22,329 nt of DNA from positions 1 through 22,329 of the forward strand of contig JBBILW010000011.1 of the NCBI GenBank assembly GCA_037444725.1. Direction: 5' to 3'. The stretch comes from CAIKKG01 sp037444725. GTDB lineage: Bacteria; Patescibacteriota; Minisyncoccia; UBA6257; GWB1-50-10. Position numbers and translations under genes: made by a program. The notes below the pieces were generated by a model that searched no databases, had not been told where the DNA came from, and worked only from the letters and a program-made list of their open reading frames with translations. The stretch's first letter is position 1, and each line of letters starts with the position of its first letter. Below, one piece after another: positions 18,601 to 22,329 of this stretch.

Positions 18601-20466
18601 GGATTTTCCGATGGCCTCGCTTGCCGTAAATCCGAACATTTTTTCAGCGCCCTCATTCCACGTCGTGATAATGCTGTCCGGCGTCTTGCTGTAAATCGCA
18701 TCGTCAGACGTTTCGACAATGGCGACCATGAGCTTGCTCGTTTCTTCCGCCTTTTCGCGCTCAGTGATGTCCATGACATATCCGAGGAAATGCGTTGCTT
18801 GTCCCTTATTGTCGCGAATTATAGTCGTGAAATCGTCGACCCAGCGATAGCTTCCGTCCGCATGTTTTATGCGGTATGTTTGCTTGAATGCTTTTGCTCC
18901 GCTTTTTTCATTCTCTTCCACCTCTTTGCCTACTCGTGCGATATCATCCGGGTGCACAAGGTTTGCAAAAATAATTTTGCCGCTTGTGAGCGATTCTGGA
19001 GTATAACCTAACTGTTGTGTAATGTTTGCCGACACGTATTCAACGGGCCAACCCTCCGCGTTTCTCCATCGAAACACCATAGTGGGACCTTCGATGAATA
19101 ATTCGCGTTCGGTGCGCAGCGCTTCTCCAGTTTTCTCACGCTCGGTAATATCGATGCCGTAGGAGATGGTGCCGACAATGTTGCCGTTGTCATGCAGATC
19201 AGAATTGCGCCACTCGATTATGCGCTCTTCGCCATTTTTCGTGAGAATTGGATTTTTAAATTCTCCGACGATTGATTTCCCTTGTTTTTTAAAATCTTCA
19301 AAGATCTTCCATACTTCGGGGTAGCGCTTGTGCGGTACGATGAGTTCGAACCAGTTCTTCCCTATTACCTCGCTCTCTTTGTAGCCGGTGATTTTTGCAG
19401 CCGCCTCGTTGAACACGGTTACCTTGCCTTCCGTATCAAGGCCGATAATCATCGCGTTCGCTCCGCTCACCAGTTTTTCGGCATATTTTTCAGCCTTTTT
19501 TCTTCGTGAGAGTTCCCTATTTATGGTAAGACTCCACACCACGGCAATAATGAATAGTATCGACAAAACAATTATTGCCACAAAATAGATTTCGCGGGTA
19601 ATCTGTGCCTCGGTCTGAATAACCGTTTCCGTCGGTTTCCATTTTGTGAGAACGGCCTGATACATGCCGTTCCTCTTTATGGTGCGAAGAGCGTTATTGA
19701 TTTCATCAAGAAGCGCTGTGTTGCCCTTTTTTACTGCAAATGTCGAATATGAAAATGCGACGGGTTCTCCAACGGGATAAATGTCTTTGATATTGTTTAT
19801 CGCTAAAATATACGAGCCAACGCGATTATCCACGACAACTGCGTCGAGTACACCATCGCTTACCTGCTTAAATCCATCGAGAAAATTGGGGATAACGATG
19901 AGCGAAATTTCCGGATGCGCAGAAAGCGTTGTCTGGGGAAAGCCGCCCTGTTCGACGCCGACTTTCAATCCATGAAGGCTCGTGATTCCTTTTATATCAA
20001 CTCTGTCAGTGCGGGCAAAAATCGAAAATTGCGTTTCGAGCAAGGTATCGGAAAAATCATATGTCTTCTTCCTTTCCTCGGTCGCATTTATCTGAATAAG
20101 GGCGTCTGCTTGGCCTTCCGCGACCATGAGCTGTGCGGTAAGCCAATCCATGGCACGTATTTCAATTGGCTCTTTCAAATACGGGGCAAGCGCTTTCGTG
20201 ATATCTACCGCAACTCCCGTCGGTATGCCGTCTTCATTAAATACGACTGGGGCGATATTTTGATTGCCAAGAAATTGAAGCGATTTTGGCGTGGTTGATG
20301 TCGATGCGCTTACGGTCGAAGTCGAAGTGGGTATTTGCTGTGTTGAAACAGTTTGTGCCTGCGTGAATGACACTGCGAACAAAAACACGGCGCCGAACAC
20401 GACGAAACTCATGCGTAACCAATTACGTGGGGATATGCGTTCGTGCTGTGTGTTGTTATGCATCAT
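15658..20466 (-). CDS. Giant sensor histidine kinase: SBP domain, TM, seven PAS, GAF, HisKA, HATPase
   Basis: 1602 aa. Order: an N-terminal hydrophobic segment (about 18-38) acting as signal or anchor and a Ser/Thr linker; a periplasmic amino-acid-binding-like domain (SBP_bac_3, about 62-275); TM helix 292-314; PAS1 (331-440), PAS2 (451-568), PAS3 (575-690); GAF (about 708-870, with GRGPSGTAIRT and RSSLALPLV); PAS4 (878-990), PAS5 (998-1108), PAS6 (1115-1230), PAS7 (1245-1360), most ending in D(I/V)TER; HisKA with phospho-acceptor His1385 in MAHQLRTPLSS; and HATPase with the N-box around Asn1505, DTGIGIP (1533-1539) and GFGLGLY (1563-1569). It should sense a small ligand outside plus internal redox or ligand cues and autophosphorylate. 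No receiver domain or response regulator is in the window. It overlaps the membrane gene upstream by 11 nt. Confidence 0.95.
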   Translation of the reverse strand: MMHNNTQHERISPRNWLRMSFVVFGAVFLFAVSFTQAQTVSTQQIPTSTSTVSASTSTTPKSLQFLGNQNIAPVVFNEDGIPTGVAVDITKALAPYLKEPIEIRAMDWLTAQLMVAEGQADALIQINATEERKKTYDFSDTLLETQFSIFARTDRVDIKGITSLHGLKVGVEQGGFPQTTLSAHPEISLIVIPNFLDGFKQVSDGVLDAVVVDNRVGSYILAINNIKDIYPVGEPVAFSYSTFAVKKGNTALLDEINNALRTIKRNGMYQAVLTKWKPTETVIQTEAQITREIYFVAIIVLSILFIIAVVWSLTINRELSRRKKAEKYAEKLVSGANAMIIGLDTEGKVTVFNEAAAKITGYKESEVIGKNWFELIVPHKRYPEVWKIFEDFKKQGKSIVGEFKNPILTKNGEERIIEWRNSDLHDNGNIVGTISYGIDITEREKTGEALRTERELFIEGPTMVFRWRNAEGWPVEYVSANITQQLGYTPESLTSGKIIFANLVHPDDIARVGKEVEENEKSGAKAFKQTYRIKHADGSYRWVDDFTTIIRDNKGQATHFLGYVMDITEREKAEETSKLMVAIVETSDDAIYSKTPDSIITTWNEGAEKMFGFTASEAIGKSISLIVPENKRDELNSLINKIKKGERVHHFETTRVTKNGRELQVSISLSPIFDEHGKLTAISAISRDVTERKKTELEIIRMNRALRMVSEINAALIHVQNENDLLNDACKIAVSIGGYLFAWIGYAESDEEKTIRPVAHAGTENGYLESLHLTWTDTERGRGPSGTAIRTLQPVVSHDIETDPKMAPWRKNALQRGYRSSLALPLVSDGQALGEFCIYSKEPNAFADDEIEILKEVANDIAFGIVTLRTRTAEKLAEERFEAIFNNVNDGVILVNNETMKFELANETMLSMLGYNANEFVGLTIENIHPKESVAHVLNEFKRQMKGEIKVARDLPVLRKNGSIFYADINTSTVFLHGKKYALGVFRDITERKELELEREQFLKFFDISPDIMVIADPNGAFKKVNPATIKLLGYTEEELIAKPFIDFVYKDDQQSTRDEMARQMKTGTTLHFENRYVCKDGKVLWMAWRANFNKNEGITYATGRDITENKQVLNELMKLQKAADTSGEAIYMTDKQGIFTYVNSAFTKLYGFSANEVIGKVTPRILKSGMRPAEVYVTFWKDLLAAKVVKDEHINKTKDGKMLTIDSSVNPILDERGEIIGFLAIQRDITEREKANETIREDEAELKEAQRIGNYGNFDWDSRTDTIKWSDEYYRIYGFVPGSKPPGYEEHLKAYTPESAARLDAAVKNSMATGEPYEVDIEQAHPAKNAARWITARGEVKRDEHNKIIGLRGTAQDITARKQSEERINELSELRSKFLNIMAHQLRTPLSSVNWNLEMLIGGDLGKIEETQKKFLQVTYGESKKITNRIRDLLAAVDIEDKRVLVKKEEVAIDSLTASIIAEAREHARTKDITFNYEGPREALPPIMGDAEKLRIAISQLAENAVTYTKENGKVSASLSQKGNVIRFEVKDTGIGIPESEQKRIHERFYRASNASVMHPDGFGLGLYVTKYFIEQHGGTFGFTSKENEGSTFWFEIPIKG

Positions 20467-21085
20467 GTGTTTGACCGATGAGTACTATTGCCAAGCCTAA
20501 AAGCGAAAAGAGCAAAGTTGTGTGTATCGCGATCGCGTTACTGAGGCCCGGTATTTCGTAATACAACATTGGCGCCGAAGTAAGGTAGCCTAGCACTCCC
20601 ACTGCTCCAATTATGCCGACGATTGTTCCGGTAATCGAAAAGACTTTTTTTGAAGGAGAGTTGAAATTAAACCAGAGACCCAGAATGGCAATGAGCATAA
20701 AACTTATCATTGTGGCGAGCGATGGCCTGCCCTGAAAAATCGGCGTCTGGATTTCGTGAATGTCGATGAATCGGATATTCTCCATGCCGGTTTGGAATCC
20801 GAAAATAGACCCCAAAAAGAGCAGGCCCATTACCAATATGAGAAACCCCGAGAAAAATGTGAGCGATACCTGACGCGTCAATTTTGCCGTGTCTTCTTTT
20901 AGCGTCATAAGAAATACAATTGCGCCGGAGAAGATGAAACAGGAAGCAGTGGCGAACTTCATCCGTATCCACTCAGGCAAAATGCTCGTGAGGATGGTGA
21001 TGTCGAGAAGCCATCCGATGATTACCATTATGCCTACTGCGGCGCTTACCACGGCAATAATACGCGCGATGGTGAGTTTGTTCAT
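20456..21085 (-). CDS. Multi-span integral membrane sensor-like protein
   Basis: A 209-aa protein with about six hydrophobic helices (near residues 7-27, 43-60, 73-95, 122-139, 148-168, 186-204). It starts MNKLTIARIIAVVSAAVGIM. The loops WLLDITILTSILPEWIRMKF and NIRFIDIHEIQTPIFQGRPS resemble the N-terminal membrane-sensor modules I recall in front of some PAS kinases and cyclases; here the module is a separate protein. Its 3' end overlaps the start of the giant kinase by 11 nt, so it is the first gene of a two-gene operon. It may be a membrane partner or input unit of the kinase. No enzymatic residues are seen. Confidence 0.82.
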   Translation of the reverse strand: MNKLTIARIIAVVSAAVGIMVIIGWLLDITILTSILPEWIRMKFATASCFIFSGAIVFLMTLKEDTAKLTRQVSLTFFSGFLILVMGLLFLGSIFGFQTGMENIRFIDIHEIQTPIFQGRPSLATMISFMLIAILGLWFNFNSPSKKVFSITGTIVGIIGAVGVLGYLTSAPMLYYEIPGLSNAIAIHTTLLFSLLGLAIVLIGQTHDA

Positions 21086-21152
21086 AAGGGCGTAATCTTT
21101 AGTTTCATTATATCATTCGAAACTATACACAACGCAGCTTTTTTCAGCTTGG

Positions 21153-21158
21153 TATACT
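21153..21158 (+). promoter_or_regulatory. -10 box of the Cys-rich miniprotein gene
   Basis: TATACT at 21153-21158, about 44 nt before the ATG. No clear -35 is seen. The transcript would have a leader of about 38 nt holding AAAGG and a hairpin. Confidence 0.5.
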
Positions 21159-21181
21159 AAAAGCAGCAAAGGTCGGGGTTA

Positions 21182-21200
21182 GTGATATATGTTCTATCAC
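21182..21200 (+). promoter_or_regulatory. Hairpin next to the start codon of the Cys-rich miniprotein
   Basis: GTGATA (21182-21187) pairs with TATCAC (21195-21200) across a 7-nt loop, ending one base before the ATG. When folded it would bring AAAGG (21168-21172) to about ten nucleotides from the ATG, so the structure may set the ribosome-site spacing. Confidence 0.45.
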
Positions 21201-21201
21201 C

Positions 21202-21387
21202 ATGGCCAAAGCAAAGACCAAAAAGAAGCATGCAGCGAAGAAGCCCGCGCGTTCCCGGAAGGCGGCGGAGCTCGCACTTCAAGCTTCGTATGAATCCGTG
21301 AACTGCGCATGCGCAAACGGCGCATGTGTCTGCGAGACCTGCGTGTGCACCTGCACCGACGGCAAATGCCGATGCGTGTGTAAATAA
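21202..21387 (+). CDS. Basic Cys-rich miniprotein, metallothionein-like
   Basis: A 61-aa protein in two parts. Residues 1 to about 22 are very basic (MAKAKTKKKHAAKKPARSRK), like a histone-H1 or nucleic-acid-binding tail. After a short helix (AAELALQASYE), residues 34-61 contain ten Cys in CxC and CxxC spacing (for example CACANGACVCETCVC, then CTCTDGKCRCVCK), as in metallothioneins. No aromatic is left in the Cys part, another metallothionein trait. It is expected to bind zinc, copper or another soft metal in the cytosol, perhaps near DNA or RNA because of the Lys tail. It fits no classic bacterial SmtA pattern I know. It is monocistronic with a strong terminator. Confidence 0.78.
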   Translation: MAKAKTKKKHAAKKPARSRKAAELALQASYESVNCACANGACVCETCVCTCTDGKCRCVCK

Positions 21388-21400
21388 CGCCACTAAACAA

Positions 21401-21429
21401 AAACCCCGCCTCGAAAGGCGGGTGTTTTT
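21401..21429. terminator. Bidirectional terminator
   Basis: CCCGCCT (21405-21411) pairs with AGGCGGG (21416-21422) around CGAA, with A-run and T-run on the two sides. It ends the Cys-rich gene on the plus strand and can also stop transcripts from the 46-aa membrane gene on the minus strand. Confidence 0.88.
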
Positions 21430-21510
21430 GTTAAACTTGGCAGCGAGTCCGCGCAAAACATTTTTTGTGATGGATGAGTGAACCAAGTTCAAACATTGCC
21501 GAGGCAATGT

Positions 21511-21651
21511 TTACGATCGGTGCCAGTGACGATACGCCGCTCCTCCGAGGTAATATGGCCATAAAATCAGCGCCGCAACGCCTTTCCAGAACGGCAGGCG
21601 GAGGTATCCGATTGCAAAGAGCCATCCGGTAAACCAAATTGTGCTTCCCAT
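21511..21651 (-). CDS. 46-aa Trp-rich membrane miniprotein
   Basis: A short minus-strand ORF: MGSTIWFTGWLFAIGYLRLP, then FWKGVAALILWPYYLGGAAY, then RHWHRS. Two short hydrophobic helices (about 5-17 and 21-38) are joined by a YLRLPFWKG turn and end in a basic RHWHRS tail. The pattern IGYLRLPFWKG with LILWPYYLG is one I recall from tiny conserved hypothetical proteins in Parcubacteria genomes. A -10 box TATACT lies about 43 nt upstream. A longer frame overlapping it (21431-21637) has an unlikely composition and is not preferred. Function unknown. Confidence 0.65.
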   Translation of the reverse strand: MGSTIWFTGWLFAIGYLRLPFWKGVAALILWPYYLGGAAYRHWHRS

Positions 21652-21693
21652 AGTGTTATCAATAAATATTGTGCAACCGACCTTTCTTATTTC

Positions 21694-21699
21694 AGTATA
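21694..21699 (-). promoter_or_regulatory. -10 box of the 46-aa membrane gene
   Basis: Reads TATACT on the minus strand and comes directly after the terminator of the Ala-rich gene. The start codon is about 43 nt downstream, with GAAAGG in the leader too far from it to be a normal ribosome site. Confidence 0.5.
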
Positions 21700-21701
21700 A
21701 C

Positions 21702-21728
21702 AAAATCACCCCGCAAGGGGGCGATTTT
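21702..21728 (-). terminator. Terminator of the Ala-rich protein gene
   Basis: On the minus strand AAAATCGCCCC pairs with GGGGTGATTTT across a short loop (one G/T-type mismatch in the middle), ending in a T-rich tail. Confidence 0.8.
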
Positions 21729-21742
21729 GCCTTATTACTGAA

Positions 21743-22329
21743 CTAACCTGCGATTGCCTGCTTGTATGCGGTATTCGCCGCTTCTACTGCCGACCTATAC
21801 GCGTCGTTCGCCGCTTTTACCGCTGTGCGATACGCGTCGTTCGCCGCGCCGCGCTCAGTCGCCGACTTGTCCGTCGTCGCTTGCGCAAGCGCTGCTGTGC
21901 GTGCCTGTCGCGCTGCCGTGATTGCCGCATCGCGTGTCTGCCGTGCCGCGTCTATCGCTGTTTTTCTGTCCGCTCTCGCCTGCCGAATTTTCTGAGACGC
22001 CGCCTGCTGGGTCGCAGTCCTCGATGATTGCGCATCGCCGACTGCAGACTTGTATGCAGTGTCAGCGGCCACGACCGCTGCTTTGTATGCATCACGCGCC
22101 GCTTTGATTGCCGCGTCGCGAGTTTCGCGCGCTGAATCGAGCGCCGCTTTCCTGTCCGCTCTCGCCTTTGCGATTGCCGCCTGATACGGGCTCGTTGTTG
22201 CGGGAGCCGTGACGGTGGCCGTTGTTGTCGTTCCTGTTCCACCTGTCTGTGTTCCGCTGTCGGTCTGTGCAAACGCTACACCTGCTCCGAGAAGTGATAA
22301 TGAAATGACACCGATGGATGCATTTCGTG
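21743..22329 (-). CDS. Secreted Ala-rich hendecad-repeat coiled-coil protein, N-terminus missing
   Basis: The minus-strand frame stays open to the window edge, so at least 194 aa are visible and the start is outside; a GTG at 22072 is internal. The visible N-terminal part, ASIGVISLSLLGAGVAFAQ, is the hydrophobic core and cleavage site of a signal peptide. A Thr/Gly-rich linker (TDSGTQTGGTGTTTTATVTA) follows. About 145 residues of Ala/Lys/Arg-rich helix then show clear 11-residue periodicity at the end (AANDAYRTAVK, AANDAYRSAVE, AANTAYKQAIA), typical of a hendecad coiled coil. No Cys and no Pro occur in the helix. A long extracellular or envelope rod, possibly a pilus- or surface-associated spacer, is the likely form; exact function unknown. 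Confidence 0.8.
   Translation of the reverse strand, partial: RNASIGVISLSLLGAGVAFAQTDSGTQTGGTGTTTTATVTAPATTSPYQAAIAKARADRKAALDSARETRDAAIKAARDAYKAAVVAADTAYKSAVGDAQSSRTATQQAASQKIRQARADRKTAIDAARQTRDAAITAARQARTAALAQATTDKSATERGAANDAYRTAVKAANDAYRSAVEAANTAYKQAIAG

Noticed and set aside
21431..21637. 68-codon minus-strand frame
   Set aside because: It overlaps the 46-aa Trp-rich membrane ORF in a different frame and has no hydrophobic or domain pattern.
21952..22272. 106-codon minus-strand frame rich in Arg and Gln
   Set aside because: The other minus frame continues with a signal peptide and regular 11-residue repeats to the window edge, so this is its shifted shadow.
1..22329. CRISPR array, insertion sequence or rRNA
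   Set aside because: No regularly spaced direct repeats, no transposase-like protein and no rRNA-like stretch were seen anywhere in the window.

Overview
The window looks like a chromosomal piece of a Candidate Phyla Radiation bacterium (Patescibacteria, most likely the Parcubacteria group). This rests on gene content recalled from that lineage: a short DnaX with no tau extension, the conserved unknown protein at 10381-11016, several tiny Trp-rich membrane proteins, a CNA-B-like surface protein and an Ala-rich secreted coiled-coil protein. Several genes have a -10 box only 6-8 nt before the ATG, which suggests leaderless mRNAs. No database search was possible, so the taxonomy is inference.

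Layout. 1-1246 holds the 3' part of dnaX and an overlapping small gene. 1291-4027 holds a membrane-anchored protein followed by short unknown genes in self-contained units: a sigma70-type promoter with TTGACG and a 17-bp spacer, a strong Shine-Dalgarno, one or two ORFs, and a rho-independent terminator. In most of these units the terminator U-tract runs straight, or nearly so, into the next -35 box. They include a tandem pair of 160-aa paralogues and a tandem triplet of 90-95-aa paralogues. 4117-4665 is a cytidylate-kinase-like enzyme on the minus strand.

About 4.7-9.62 kb is visibly more AT-rich and reads as an accessory, defence-type island around a tRNA-Gln gene. On the minus strand it carries a SIR2-domain protein and an XRE regulator / ImmA-IrrE metallopeptidase pair. 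On the plus strand, diverging from the regulator across a large palindromic operator-like region, it carries a 54-aa two-helix membrane protein, a ubiquitin-like protein (multiubiquitin family, single domain), an E1-like ThiF protein with a DUF6791-type N-terminus, and a Cys/His zinc-type DUF6527 protein. The last three overlap one another and form a compact ubiquitin-like modification operon, the most interesting system in the window. Degenerate tRNA-T-arm-like inverted repeats surround the tRNA.

9.64-12.64 kb returns to the host style: two overlapping membrane/surface genes, the conserved CPR unknown, a MazG/PRA-PH-like pyrophosphohydrolase, a membrane protein and a DoxX protein. 12.77-15.61 kb is a second run of terminator-promoter cassettes: a pair of two-TM paralogues, a predicted outer-membrane-type beta-barrel (odd for a CPR cell) and a Cys-containing soluble protein. 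15.66-21.09 kb is a minus-strand operon with a multi-span membrane protein and a 1602-aa hybrid sensor (periplasmic solute-binding domain, TM, seven PAS, one GAF, HisKA, HATPase) with no response regulator in view. The end holds a basic, Cys-rich metallothionein-like miniprotein, a 46-aa membrane protein and the truncated Ala-rich hendecad-repeat protein.
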